The notes beneath the pieces are model-generated. The model was not told the DNA's origin, made no database searches, and saw nothing but the letters and a program-made list of their open reading frames with translations. Shown here piece after piece: positions 35,223 through 43,959 of a stretch of 64,000 bases of DNA (positions are counted from its first letter, which is position 1; the number at the start of each line of letters is the position of its first letter). The position numbers were made by a program, and so were the translations under genes. Origin of the DNA: Salinicola endophyticus (lineage in GTDB: Bacteria > Pseudomonadota > Gammaproteobacteria > Pseudomonadales > Halomonadaceae); assembly GCF_003206575.1 (NCBI RefSeq), contig NZ_PZJO01000001.1:433718-497717 (forward strand), read 5' to 3'.

Positions 35223-36428
35223 TCAGAAGGCGTAGATCACGCTGCCCTGGACACGGTTCACGCTGCCGCTGCGATGATCCACCGTCTCGCGCGTGGCGTG
35301 GGCCAGCTCGATACCGTAGGTCACGTGCTCGATCGGGTGCCACTGATAGTTGAGGTGGATCACCTGATGGACCTCATCGTAGGCATCGACAAAGCCGCCC
35401 GCGGTATCGGTCCTGATCAGCGTGACGCCATCGCGCTCGGCGGCGTCCCAGTCCGCTTCGACCCGGGAGTAGGAGAGATTGAGGGTGCCCGGCCCCACCG
35501 CCTGGCTCACGCCCAGGGTGCCGCCCCAGGCGGTGATCGTCTCCAGGCGGTCACCGACCCGATAGGCGGCCGGCGCCGGATTGACCTTCATGTAGGCGCC
35601 GATACCGTCGCCGCCGGTCACCTGGGCCCGCAGCGTGGTCGAAGGCGTCAGCGCATAGCTGCCGGCGGCCAGCAGGCCCCAGCCGACGGCCGAATCGTGC
35701 TGCGCGCCATCGTCGAACGCGATCTCCCGCACCAGCGCAGCCAGTGCCCACTTGGCCGGCCCACGCCCCGACTCGTAGCGCAGAGTGAGATCCGGCAGGC
35801 TATCCTTGCGGTCCACATCGGTGCCGGCGATCGACTTGCCACCGGTGGCGGCGTCGTAACCGCCATCGAACGAGCGCCCCGACATGGCCCCGCTGGGGTC
35901 CTCCAGCGCAATATGGACATCGCCGTACGAGTAGCGCAACTGGGCCTGGCGCAGAAAGGCGTCACGCCCCGCCGGACCCGTGAAATCCAGCGTCGGCGTG
36001 GTGCCGATGAAGGTGTGGAAGTTGCTCCAGGTCTGGCCAGCGAGCACCCCGTTCCAGGCGCCGTACGCCTGGCGCAGACGCAGGTCGCCAGTGAAGAAGT
36101 CGCCCTCGATGACGGTGACCAGATCGCCCTGAGAGGTTGGCGTCGCGGTCTTGAAACCGAGCCGCGACTCGCCCGCGGTGAGGTTGCTGTGGCCGCTGGT
36201 GTGGCGCTGGCCATCTACCGCGATCTTGCTGAAGTTGACACTGTCGCCCAGTCCGCGGCTGCCGGACTTGACGTCACCGGTGTCGTACATGATGTCGAGC
36301 TTGGCGTAGCCGTAGACCGATACCCGGGTCTTCTCGACCGTGAAGTCGACGGCCTGGGCCGAGAGTGGCAGCAGCGCTGCCGCGGCCAGCATCAGGGGCG
36401 AGCGCAAGCGTGAGAAACGCGCATGCAT
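35223..36428 (-). CDS. DcaP-like outer-membrane porin
   Basis: 401 residues. Signal peptide to SAQAVDF, then VSVYGYAKLDIMYDTGD, GFKTATPTSQGDLVTVIEGDFF and LRLRQAYGAWNGVLAGQTWSNF, the pattern of DcaP-family trimeric porins for anionic solutes; C-terminal Phe in GSVIYAF. GGAGA precedes the ATG. It is the last gene of a minus-strand run after the DapA-like and Nramp-like genes, probably importing the operon's substrate across the outer membrane. Confidence 0.88.
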   Translation of the reverse strand: MHARFSRLRSPLMLAAAALLPLSAQAVDFTVEKTRVSVYGYAKLDIMYDTGDVKSGSRGLGDSVNFSKIAVDGQRHTSGHSNLTAGESRLGFKTATPTSQGDLVTVIEGDFFTGDLRLRQAYGAWNGVLAGQTWSNFHTFIGTTPTLDFTGPAGRDAFLRQAQLRYSYGDVHIALEDPSGAMSGRSFDGGYDAATGGKSIAGTDVDRKDSLPDLTLRYESGRGPAKWALAALVREIAFDDGAQHDSAVGWGLLAAGSYALTPSTTLRAQVTGGDGIGAYMKVNPAPAAYRVGDRLETITAWGGTLGVSQAVGPGTLNLSYSRVEADWDAAERDGVTLIRTDTAGGFVDAYDEVHQVIHLNYQWHPIEHVTYGIELAHATRETVDHRSGSVNRVQGSVIYAF

Positions 36429-36500
36429 GGCGGGATCTCCATTGACTGTTATTGGAATTGGTGTCGAAACGTCGAGGTGACCGGCGTCGGCGAGAGGCGG

Positions 36501-37763
36501 TCAGCCGAACAGCTTGAACAGCAGGCGGCCGGAGATGGCCAGGATCGCTACCAGACCCAGCAGCGCGAACAGGGTCTGCCAGGGCCCGTTCTTGAGATCG
36601 CCCATCACATCCTCGCGACGCGTGAGCAGGAACAGGATGATGCCGAGGAATGGCGCCACCAGTACGGTGAGGGCTTGGGCCACGATGATCAGTTCGATCG
36701 GCGAGCCCTTGGCCAGCAGCGTCACCAGAGCCCCCCACACCAGCACGCCATAGACCAGCACCTTGACCCGCGGCGACGACAGGCTGCCGCTCCAGCCCAG
36801 GGCGTCGGCAAGCAGAGTGCCACCGGCCGAGGCGTTGGCGGCCATGGACGAGAACGCCGCAGCGAAGAAACCGAGTCCGAACAGCACCGCCCCCAGACGC
36901 CCCGCCAGCGGCTCGAGCACGCCGGCCAGCTGCGGGAAGGTGTTGGCCACGGTACCGGTCGCGTGGAGCACCGCCGCGGAGACGATGATGATGAGCATCG
37001 CCATGAGCGCGGTGGCGATATTGCCCGGCAGCGTGTCCATCAGGGTGATGGCACGATACTGCTCACGCTTGAGCTGGCGCTCGTGGATCGCATAACCGGT
37101 ATAGAACGCCGAGTTGATCGAGAAATTGGTGCCGATCATGGCGATCAGCAGCACGCCCGCCTCGGCGGGAAAGTGCGGCACCAGCCCCTTGGCGGCCGCG
37201 GCCCAGTCAGGGTCGCTGAGCAGCGTGGAGGCGAGAAACCCCACCGACATCAGCCCCACCAGTGCCACCAGGAGCCGCTCCATCGCTTTATAGGCGTTGC
37301 GCATCGCCACCAGTGCGCCCACCGCCACGGTGCAGGCGAGCGTCCAACCCACCACCGAACCGTCCAGCAGCAGGCTCAAGGCCAGGCCGGAACCGACGGC
37401 GTTACCCACCGCAAACATCAGCGTGATCGCAAATACCCCACACCCCGCCAGCACGCCGACCGGCCGCCCGAGCTTGCGCTTGGTGGTGGCGACGATGGAG
37501 TCGGTACTGGCGAGGCCGAGCCTGACCGCCATGTCGTTGAACACGAACATCAGTACGGCGGAGATCAGAATCACCCACAGCAGCGTGTAGCCATAGCGGC
37601 TGCCCGCCTGCACCGCGGAGGTCAGCGCGCCGGGGCCGAAACGCCAGGCGCCCGCGACGAACGCCGGCCCCATCAGTGCCAGCATCTGCGGCAGCGTGGG
37701 TGACAGCCCGCGCGCAGCGGGCGGTGACATGGCGGAGGAAGATCGCTTCGTGCGAATAGTCAT
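36501..37763 (-). CDS. Nramp-family transporter lacking metal-site motifs
   Basis: 420 residues, about eleven membrane helices. The ATG at 37763 fits GGAG spacing better than the GTG just before it. The overall Nramp fold is clear, but in helix 1 the canonical DPGN reads GPGA (in WRFGPGALTSAVQAGSRYGY), and the helix 6 MPH motif reads SIN (in GTNFSINSAF). These residues coordinate divalent metals in true Nramp proteins, so metal transport is unlikely. It sits between a DapA-like lyase and a porin under a LacI regulator, which points to an organic substrate. See findings. Confidence 0.85.
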   Translation of the reverse strand: MTIRTKRSSSAMSPPAARGLSPTLPQMLALMGPAFVAGAWRFGPGALTSAVQAGSRYGYTLLWVILISAVLMFVFNDMAVRLGLASTDSIVATTKRKLGRPVGVLAGCGVFAITLMFAVGNAVGSGLALSLLLDGSVVGWTLACTVAVGALVAMRNAYKAMERLLVALVGLMSVGFLASTLLSDPDWAAAAKGLVPHFPAEAGVLLIAMIGTNFSINSAFYTGYAIHERQLKREQYRAITLMDTLPGNIATALMAMLIIIVSAAVLHATGTVANTFPQLAGVLEPLAGRLGAVLFGLGFFAAAFSSMAANASAGGTLLADALGWSGSLSSPRVKVLVYGVLVWGALVTLLAKGSPIELIIVAQALTVLVAPFLGIILFLLTRREDVMGDLKNGPWQTLFALLGLVAILAISGRLLFKLFG

Positions 37764-37793
37764 CACGTGCTCCAGTTCGTTTTTCTTGTAGGC

Positions 37794-37805
37794 GTGAACG
37801 TTCGC
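37794..37805. promoter_or_regulatory. putative LacI-type operator upstream of the Nramp-like gene
   Basis: GTGAACGTTCGC contains the palindrome GAACGTTC and matches 10 of 12 bases of the site upstream of the DapA-like gene (GGGAACGTTTGC). It is 31 bp upstream of the Nramp-like start. Central CG dyads of this kind are usual for LacI-family regulators. Confidence 0.5.
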
Positions 37806-37874
37806 CGACAGTCATCCCGGGCGGCGGCGCGCCGCCCGGTGCCGCCCGGCCGAACCCCGGGCGACGTCACACGC

Positions 37875-38792
37875 TCAGGCCAGGCCGGCCTGCTGCATGG
37901 CATTGGCGATCTCGCGATCGGCCCCCTCCACCAGCGGCCGCAGCGGCGCCCGCACGGTCGCGTGCTCGAGCACCCCGCGGGCCACCAGCGCCCACTTCAG
38001 CGCCACAGTTCCCTCCATGTGCGAGCCGCGGTGATAGACGCTCTTGGTGACCGGCAGCAGGCGATCGTGGAGCTCACGCGCCTTGGCATAATCCTTTGCC
38101 TTACCGGCCTGGATCAGTTCGATCAGCGGCTCGGGGGCGATACCGCCGTAGCCGACCAGCGCTCCATCGACATCGAACATGGTGTGCAGCAGGTACTCAT
38201 CGTGGCAGGTCAGAATCTGCAGATCGGGGCGCTGCTCGCGGATCACCGGGATCTCGGTGTCCCAGCGCTTCATGTTGCGCACGCCGTTCTTCATCGCGAA
38301 GACCCCCGGCTGGGCGGCGATATCGAGCTGGGTCTGCAGGTTGTAGGTCGCCTTGGTGTTGTCCGGGTACTGGAACAGGATCAGCGGCAGGCCGCTCTCT
38401 GCGTGGATGCGCCGGTAGCGCTCCTGCGGTGCGCCCTCCTGGTAACCGAAGCGCAGCCAGCCGTGGGAGGGGTAGACCAGCCCGGCGGAGGCCCCCGCTG
38501 CCATCGCTCGCTTGGCCTCCTCGGCCGCCACGTAATCCCCCTCGCGGGTGATCCCGGCGATGATCGGAATCTCGCCCTTGACCGCTTCGACGAACGCCTC
38601 GATGACCTTGCACTGCTCGTCGGAGGTGAGGAAGGTGCCCTCGCCGGCATGCCCCAGCACCACCAGCCCGGTGATGCCGTCGATGCCGCCCAGCCAGGCG
38701 CCGAGACGATGGATGGCGGCATAGTCGACCTCACCATCACGGGTGAAGGGGGTGACCGGCGCCGGGGTGAGACCGCGGAGATTGAGCGTCAT
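37875..38792 (-). CDS. DapA-family aldolase/dehydratase
   Basis: 305 residues from the ATG at 38792. A dihydrodipicolinate synthase-fold barrel: TPAPVTPFTRDGEVDY start, GHAGEGTFLTSDE phosphate-loop region, catalytic Tyr in LFQYPDNTKATYN and Schiff-base Lys in VFAMKNGVRN. The context is catabolic (LacI regulator, transporter, porin), so a keto-acid aldolase or sugar-acid dehydratase is likelier than lysine synthesis. Exact substrate unknown. First gene of the operon. Confidence 0.87.
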   Translation of the reverse strand: MTLNLRGLTPAPVTPFTRDGEVDYAAIHRLGAWLGGIDGITGLVVLGHAGEGTFLTSDEQCKVIEAFVEAVKGEIPIIAGITREGDYVAAEEAKRAMAAGASAGLVYPSHGWLRFGYQEGAPQERYRRIHAESGLPLILFQYPDNTKATYNLQTQLDIAAQPGVFAMKNGVRNMKRWDTEIPVIREQRPDLQILTCHDEYLLHTMFDVDGALVGYGGIAPEPLIELIQAGKAKDYAKARELHDRLLPVTKSVYHRGSHMEGTVALKWALVARGVLEHATVRAPLRPLVEGADREIANAMQQAGLA

Positions 38793-38817
38793 GGGAAAAG
38801 CCTCTTGGCAGTGATTG

Positions 38818-38840
38818 GTAACGTTAACGGGAACGTTTGC
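38818..38840. promoter_or_regulatory. putative LacI-type operator pair, DapA-like/lacI-like divergent promoter
   Basis: Two AACGTT cores occur at 38820-38825 and 38832-38837, 12 bp apart, in GGTAACGTTAACGGGAACGT. They are 26-48 bp upstream of the DapA-like start, where a repressor would block transcription. The regulator gene is divergently placed. Confidence 0.6.
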
Positions 38841-39040
38841 ATATGATGTCGACGAGACCCGCGTCTGCCTATGCCACCATGGTCTACCCCCACAGGCGGT
38901 CACCGCTGAGGCACCATGCCGAGGCGAGACGGCACCCCGCCACCCGCTGGCAGATATGCGATAGTGGGCAGGGCGACGGCCACGGCGGCCAGGGCCGTCA
39001 GTCGTGGACTCGCTTTTTCGAACCAGTCACAAGGGCGTTG

Positions 39041-40051
39041 ATGAACGACAAACCGATCACCATGCATGACGTCGCCAGAGCGGCCGGCGTCAGTACATCG
39101 ACCGTTTCCCGCGTGCTCGACGAACGCCTACCGCCCTCGCGCAGCCCCGCCGCACAGCGGGTTCGCGACGCCGCCAAGGCGCTCGGCTACAAGCGCGACA
39201 TCATGGCGTCGAGCCTGCGCCGCGGGGGTAGCGGCACCATCGGTGTACTGGTACCCCGCCTGAGCGACACGGTGATGGCCCTGACCTACGAGGCCATCTC
39301 ACGGGCCGCGCAGGAGCGCCACTATTTCGCCATCGTGGCCACCAGCGGCGATGACCCGGTCGACGAACAGCAGGCGGTGGAGTCGCTGCTCGATCGTCGC
39401 GTCGACGGCTTGATCCTGGCCACCAGCCGACTGGACGACGAGCTGCCCTCCCGCCTGCGCGAACGCGGCGTGCCCCACACCCTGATACTACGCACCGACG
39501 GCACCAGCCCCGCCTCGCTCGGCGATGACATCCAGGGCGGTTATCTGGCCACACGACATCTACTCGACCTCGGCCATCGCGACATCGGTCTGGTCGCGGG
39601 GCCGAGCTTCACCTCCAGTGCCCGCGATCGCCAGAGCGGCTTTCGCCAGGCGATGCAGGAGGCCGGGGTCGCGGTCAACGAGGCATGGGTGATCGAATCC
39701 GGCTTCGGTATCGAGTCGGGCGAGACGGCGGGCCTGGCGCTGCTCTCCGGCGCCGCCCGCCCATCGGCGCTGTTTGCGGTCAACGACAATCTGGCCATCG
39801 GTGTCATGGCCGCCGCACACCGCCTGGAGATCGAGATCGGGCGCGCGCTGTCGCTGGTCGGTTACAACGACATTCCACTGGCGAGCCGGCTGCCGGTGCC
39901 GCTCACCTCGGTGCATACGCCCTTCGACTATGTCGCCCGACAGGCCGTCGACCTGCTGCTGAGCGAAGAGGCGCTGACCACGCGCCCCACTCGACGCGCC
40001 ATGCCGAGCCTGATCCCGCGCGCCTCCACACGGCAGTTCACGCCGCGCTGA
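39041..40051 (+). CDS. LacI-family transcriptional regulator
   Basis: 336 residues from the ATG at 39041 with AAGGG upstream; the frame extends further upstream without family sequence. Helix-turn-helix and hinge: TMHDVARAAGVSTSTVSRVLDE, then a periplasmic-binding-like effector domain (GTIGVLVPRLSDTVMALTYEAI, GYLATRHLLDLGHRDIGLVAG). Divergent to the DapA-Nramp-porin operon, which it most probably represses until a sugar-acid-like inducer binds. Confidence 0.9.
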   Translation: MNDKPITMHDVARAAGVSTSTVSRVLDERLPPSRSPAAQRVRDAAKALGYKRDIMASSLRRGGSGTIGVLVPRLSDTVMALTYEAISRAAQERHYFAIVATSGDDPVDEQQAVESLLDRRVDGLILATSRLDDELPSRLRERGVPHTLILRTDGTSPASLGDDIQGGYLATRHLLDLGHRDIGLVAGPSFTSSARDRQSGFRQAMQEAGVAVNEAWVIESGFGIESGETAGLALLSGAARPSALFAVNDNLAIGVMAAAHRLEIEIGRALSLVGYNDIPLASRLPVPLTSVHTPFDYVARQAVDLLLSEEALTTRPTRRAMPSLIPRASTRQFTPR

Positions 40052-40069
40052 GGCGCGCTGCTGGCCGCC

Positions 40070-41782
40070 TCAGTCGTCCAGCACGTCGGGCAGGTCGGTC
40101 ACCGCGCCGCGCGAGGCCGAGCTGACGGTCTTGGCGTACTTGGCCAGGGCGCCACGGGCGTAGCGCGGTGTCGGCCGACGCCACGCCTCGCGCCGGCGCT
40201 GCAGCTCGGCATCGTCGACGTGCAGTGTCATCACGTCGTTCTCAGCGTCGATGGTGATCTCATCGCCATCCTCGATCAGGCCGATCGGCCCGCCGACGAA
40301 CGCCTCCGGGGTGATGTGGCCGACCACGAAGCCGTGGCTGCCGCCGGAGAAGCGGCCATCGGTGATCAGCGCCACCTGGTCGCCCAGGCCGCGACCCATG
40401 ATCGCCGAGGTGGGAGTGAGCATCTCGCGCATGCCCGGCCCGCCCTTGGGCCCTTCGTAGCGAATGACGACGACGTCGCCGGCGACCACCGTCAAATCGT
40501 TGATGCGCGCCTGCGCCTCCTCTTCCGAATCGAACACCCGCGCGCGGCCGGTGAAGCGGGTACCCTCCTTGCCACTGATCTTGGCCACCGCCCCCTCCGG
40601 CGCCAGGTTGCCGTAGAGAATGCGCAGATGGCTGGTCGCCTTCACCGGCGCCTCCAGCGGCTTGATGATCTGCTGATCGAGCGGATAGGGCGCGACCTCG
40701 GCGAGGTTCTCCGCCAGCGTCTTGCCGGTGACAGTGACGCAGTCGCCATGGAGCAGTCCGGCGTCGAGCAGAATCTTCATCAGCGGCTGGATGCCGCCGA
40801 TCGCCACCAGCTCGCTCATCATGTAGTGGCCGCTGGGGCGCAGGTCGGCCAGCACCGGCGCACGCTTGCCGATGGCGGTGAAGTCATCCAGCGTGAGTTC
40901 GACCCCGACGGTATTGGCGATCGCCAGCAGGTGCAGCACCGCGTTGGTGGAGCCGCCGAGGGCGATGACCACGGTGATGGCGTTCTCGAATGCCTGGCGG
41001 GTCATGATGTCCGACGGTTTCAGATCCAGCGCCAGCAGATTGAGCACCGCGGCACCGGCGGCGTGGCTGTCGTCGCGCTTGGTCTGCGACACGGCTTCCT
41101 GGGCCGAGGAGTTGGGCAGGCTCATGCCCAGCGCCTCGATCGCCGAGGCCATGGTATTGGCGGTGTACATGCCGCCGCAGGAGCCCGGGCCGGGGATCGC
41201 CGTCTCCTCGATCTGCTTGACCTCGATCAGCGACTTGTTGCCCTGGGAGTAGGCGCCCATCGCCTCGAACACCGAGACGATATCGGTGTGCCCGGCGCCG
41301 GGCTGGATGGTCCCGCCGTAGACGAAGATACCCGGACGATCGAGACGCGCCAGGCCGATCATGCAGCCCGGCATGTTCTTGTCGCAGCCGCCGATGGCGA
41401 CCACGCCGTCGAAGCCCTCGCAGCCCGCCACCGCTTCGATGGAGTCGGCGATGATCTCGCGCGAGACCATCGAGTACTTCATGCCCTCGGTGCCGTTGGC
41501 GATGCCGTCGGAGATGGTGATGGTGTTGAACACCACGCCCTTGCCGCCGGCGGCATCGGCGCCGTCGCTGGCCGCGTCGGCGAGCACGTCGATATGGCTG
41601 TTGCACGGCGTGACCCGGCTCCAGGTCGAGGCGACCCCGATCTGCGGCTTCTTGAAGTCGTCGTCGTTGAAACCGACGGCGCGCAGCATGGCGCGGCTGG
41701 CCGCCTTGCCAGGACCATCGACCACCTTGGCCGAATGGCGCCGCCGCGGGTCATTCTCGTGGGGGGAATCGTGCTCGCTCAT
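40070..41782 (-). CDS. ilvD: dihydroxy-acid dehydratase, [2Fe-2S] type
   Basis: 570 residues from the ATG at 41782 (GAGGAG upstream). Cysteines in [17 protein letters not shown] and [12 protein letters not shown] are the three ligands of the [2Fe-2S] class; the 4Fe-4S enterobacterial enzymes lack the first. [20 protein letters not shown] is the C-terminal IlvD signature. It dehydrates dihydroxy-isovalerate and dihydroxy-methylvalerate in branched-chain amino-acid synthesis. Its isolation from other ilv genes and placement between regulators leaves open a sugar-acid role, though sequence favours IlvD. Its leader contains a tandem array. Confidence 0.88.
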   Translation of the reverse strand: MSEHDSPHENDPRRRHSAKVVDGPGKAASRAMLRAVGFNDDDFKKPQIGVASTWSRVTPCNSHIDVLADAASDGADAAGGKGVVFNTITISDGIANGTEGMKYSMVSREIIADSIEAVAGCEGFDGVVAIGGCDKNMPGCMIGLARLDRPGIFVYGGTIQPGAGHTDIVSVFEAMGAYSQGNKSLIEVKQIEETAIPGPGSCGGMYTANTMASAIEALGMSLPNSSAQEAVSQTKRDDSHAAGAAVLNLLALDLKPSDIMTRQAFENAITVVIALGGSTNAVLHLLAIANTVGVELTLDDFTAIGKRAPVLADLRPSGHYMMSELVAIGGIQPLMKILLDAGLLHGDCVTVTGKTLAENLAEVAPYPLDQQIIKPLEAPVKATSHLRILYGNLAPEGAVAKISGKEGTRFTGRARVFDSEEEAQARINDLTVVAGDVVVIRYEGPKGGPGMREMLTPTSAIMGRGLGDQVALITDGRFSGGSHGFVVGHITPEAFVGGPIGLIEDGDEITIDAENDVMTLHVDDAELQRRREAWRRPTPRYARGALAKYAKTVSSASRGAVTDLPDVLDD

Positions 41783-41801
41783 CGGGCGCTCCTCTTCTCG
41801 C

Positions 41802-41856
41802 TTGTGATGCTGGGTCTTGTGGTTTTGGCGTGTGATGCCGGCGTGTGGTCTCGACA
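41802..41856. repeat. degenerate 13-15-bp tandem array upstream of ilvD
   Basis: Units TTGTGATGCTGGGTC, TTGTGGTTTTGGCG, TGTGATGCCGGCG and TGTGGTCTCGACA follow one another, beginning 20 bp upstream of the ilvD start codon. Each starts with TGTG(A/G)T. Confidence 0.6.
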
Positions 41857-41987
41857 TCGTGTCCGACTGCCGCGTCGGGCTTTCGCCTGCGACCGATGGA
41901 ACCGACGGAGGTCGGGCGACCCCCTGTCCATGTCATACTGGCGCGGCGCTACTGCCCTCATCCTCTCTCACTTCGCGGCGGCTCGTC

Positions 41988-42887
41988 ATGTTCGACTTCA
42001 AGGAAATCGAAGCCTTCGTCTGGATCGTGCGCCTCGGCTCCTTCCGGCTGGCGGCCCAGCACCTGCATCTGACCCAGCCCTCGATCTCGGACCGTGTCGC
42101 GCGGCTGGAGGAGATCGTCGGTGGCGCGCTGCTGGATCGCGCCCAGCGTCCGATTCAGCCGACCCTCAAGGGGCGGCAGTTCTATCGCCATGCCGAGCTG
42201 CTGCTGGAGACGCGCCAGGAGGCGATGGCGATGCTCGAGGCCAGCAACCCATTCCAGGGGGTGCTGCGTCTCGGCGTGGTCGAGACCATCGCCCACAGCT
42301 GGCTGCCGGCGTTCATTGCCGAACTCGCCAACCGCTTTCCCGACATGACGCTGCAACTCGAGGTGGATGGTACGCCGGGGCTCGCCAACCGGCTGCTCAA
42401 TCGCCAGGTAGACATGGCCTTCACGCTGGGGCCGGTGGACGCCAAGGACATCCTCAGCCGGCCGCTCTGCCACTATGCCACGGGTCTGATCGCCACCCCG
42501 CAGCTGGGCTTCTCGGCCCAGACGTTCACCCTGGAAGCGCTGGCGCGTACCGGGACGCCCCTGATCACCTTCGCCAGTGACAGCCGCCCCTATCGCGCGC
42601 TGCAGTCACTGCTCCATCAGGAGCGCCTCGAGCGGATCAAGCTGCACTGCTCCGGCTCGGTGTGGACCATCGTGCGCCTGGCGCTGGATGGTATCGGCGT
42701 CGGCGCCATCCCACCGCGCATCGTCGAGCAGGAGATCGCCCGCGGCGAGCTCATCACGCTGCCCTGCGACCTGCCCCGGCTCGACTTCGCGGCCTCCTGG
42801 CCGCAGCACATCGACAAGGCGCTGGCTGATGGCGTCATCGACCTGGCGATCGAACTCGGTCAACGGGACCAGCGCGAACATGCCTGA
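41988..42887 (+). CDS. LysR-family regulator
   Basis: 299 residues from the ATG at 41988. Helix-turn-helix FRLAAQHLHLTQPSISDRV and a standard effector domain. Divergent to ilvD (205 bp) and followed on the same strand by the hydro-lyase/TRAP operon 201 bp downstream. It could control either; the same-strand catabolic operon is the more usual target. Confidence 0.88.
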   Translation: MFDFKEIEAFVWIVRLGSFRLAAQHLHLTQPSISDRVARLEEIVGGALLDRAQRPIQPTLKGRQFYRHAELLLETRQEAMAMLEASNPFQGVLRLGVVETIAHSWLPAFIAELANRFPDMTLQLEVDGTPGLANRLLNRQVDMAFTLGPVDAKDILSRPLCHYATGLIATPQLGFSAQTFTLEALARTGTPLITFASDSRPYRALQSLLHQERLERIKLHCSGSVWTIVRLALDGIGVGAIPPRIVEQEIARGELITLPCDLPRLDFAASWPQHIDKALADGVIDLAIELGQRDQREHA

Positions 42888-42894
42888 CGCCGAA

Positions 42895-42936
42895 CAAGGC
42901 GTTACCGACGGGGGCTATGGCGCAAGGCGTTGCCGA
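42895..42936. repeat. imperfect direct repeat, 14 bp, before the hydro-lyase gene
   Basis: CAAGGCGTTACCGA (42895-42908) and CAAGGCGTTGCCGA (42923-42936) differ at one base and are 28 bp apart. TGCCTGAC flanks both outer sides. Possibly a LysR binding region or another slippage-derived array. Confidence 0.5.
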
Positions 42937-43088
42937 TGTGCCTGACATCGAAAGGTTTTGTCGATGAAAGGGAATCATAAAAATCGATTGGATTGATGCG
43001 CTGTGAACCCATAGCGTTGGATTGCATAAGGTGGCGTCCGGCCCTGGCGGTCGCAACTGCCACGACAATGACAATCAGGATCGACGAC

Positions 43089-43883
43089 ATGACCTCTCTC
43101 GACGCCACCGTCTCTCCGGCCGAGGCGCGCACCGCCATCCGTCGCGGCGACTGGCCCACCACCACCACCGGTATCGCCAACGGCTACGCCCAGGCCAACC
43201 TGGTCATCATCCCCGAAAACCATGCCGCCGATTTCCTGCGCTTCTGCCTGGCCAATCGCGCCGCCTGCCCGGTGCTCGACGTCAGCGAGCCGGGCAGCTT
43301 TCATCCGCAGGTACTGGGAGAGGCGATCGACCTGCGCACCGACGTCCCGCGCTACCGCGTCTACGAGGATGGAGAACTGGTCGACGAGCCGGCCGACCTC
43401 GTCTCCCGCTGGCGCCAGGATCTGGTCACCTTCTCGCTCGGCTGCTCGTTCTCGTTCGAGGAGTCGCTGCTCGCCGAGGGCGTGCCGGTTCGCCACATGG
43501 CCGCACGCACCATCGTGCCGATGTACCGGACCACTATTCCGCTGATCCCCGCCGGTCCGTTCCATGGCAGCTATGTCGTGTCGATGCGCGCCATGTCTCC
43601 GGCCGATGCCATCCGCGCCATCCAGATCACCACCGACATGCCCAGCGTTCACGGTGCGCCCCTGCACCTGGCGCGACCGGAACTGATCGGTATCGACGAT
43701 ATCCACCAGCCGGACTTCGGCGATGCCCCCGTGATGGAAGCCGGCGACATTCCCGTGTTCTGGGCCTGCGGGGTGACGCCGCAGATCGCGCTGATGAATG
43801 CGAGGCTGCCCTTCGCCATGGCCCACGCCCCGGGCCATATGCTGATCACCGACATTCCCAACCATCGTTTGAAGTATCGCTGA
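43089..43883 (+). CDS. putative hydro-lyase (DUF1445/UPF0317 family)
   Basis: 264 residues from the ATG at 43089 with AGGA eight bases upstream. The sequence ARTAIRRGDWPTTTTGIANG, VTFSLGCSFSFEESLLAEG and VFWACGVTPQ is typical of the DUF1445 family, related to the N-terminal half of mitochondrial D-glutamate cyclase. It leads an operon with TRAP transporter genes and a DUF2848 protein, as such genes often do, suggesting breakdown of an imported carboxylate. Confidence 0.87.
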   Translation: MTSLDATVSPAEARTAIRRGDWPTTTTGIANGYAQANLVIIPENHAADFLRFCLANRAACPVLDVSEPGSFHPQVLGEAIDLRTDVPRYRVYEDGELVDEPADLVSRWRQDLVTFSLGCSFSFEESLLAEGVPVRHMAARTIVPMYRTTIPLIPAGPFHGSYVVSMRAMSPADAIRAIQITTDMPSVHGAPLHLARPELIGIDDIHQPDFGDAPVMEAGDIPVFWACGVTPQIALMNARLPFAMAHAPGHMLITDIPNHRLKYR

Positions 43884-43959
43884 CGACGTCGCGCGAAACG
43901 CGCTGGCATCAGGCGATGAGCCACCCTCGTACAACAACCTCAATACGCGAGAGAGCCCC

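Noticed and set aside
36423..37703. Plus-strand open frame of 426 codons
   Set aside because: Antisense of the Nramp-like gene; Gln/His/Arg-rich shadow.
36501..37763. Annotation as MntH manganese transporter
   Set aside because: Metal-coordinating motifs of helices 1 and 6 are replaced and the context is catabolic.
40220..42580. Plus-strand open frame of 786 codons
   Set aside because: It is the antisense shadow of ilvD running into the LysR gene; His/Arg/Ala-rich composition and no domain. GC-rich DNA gives such frames opposite real genes.
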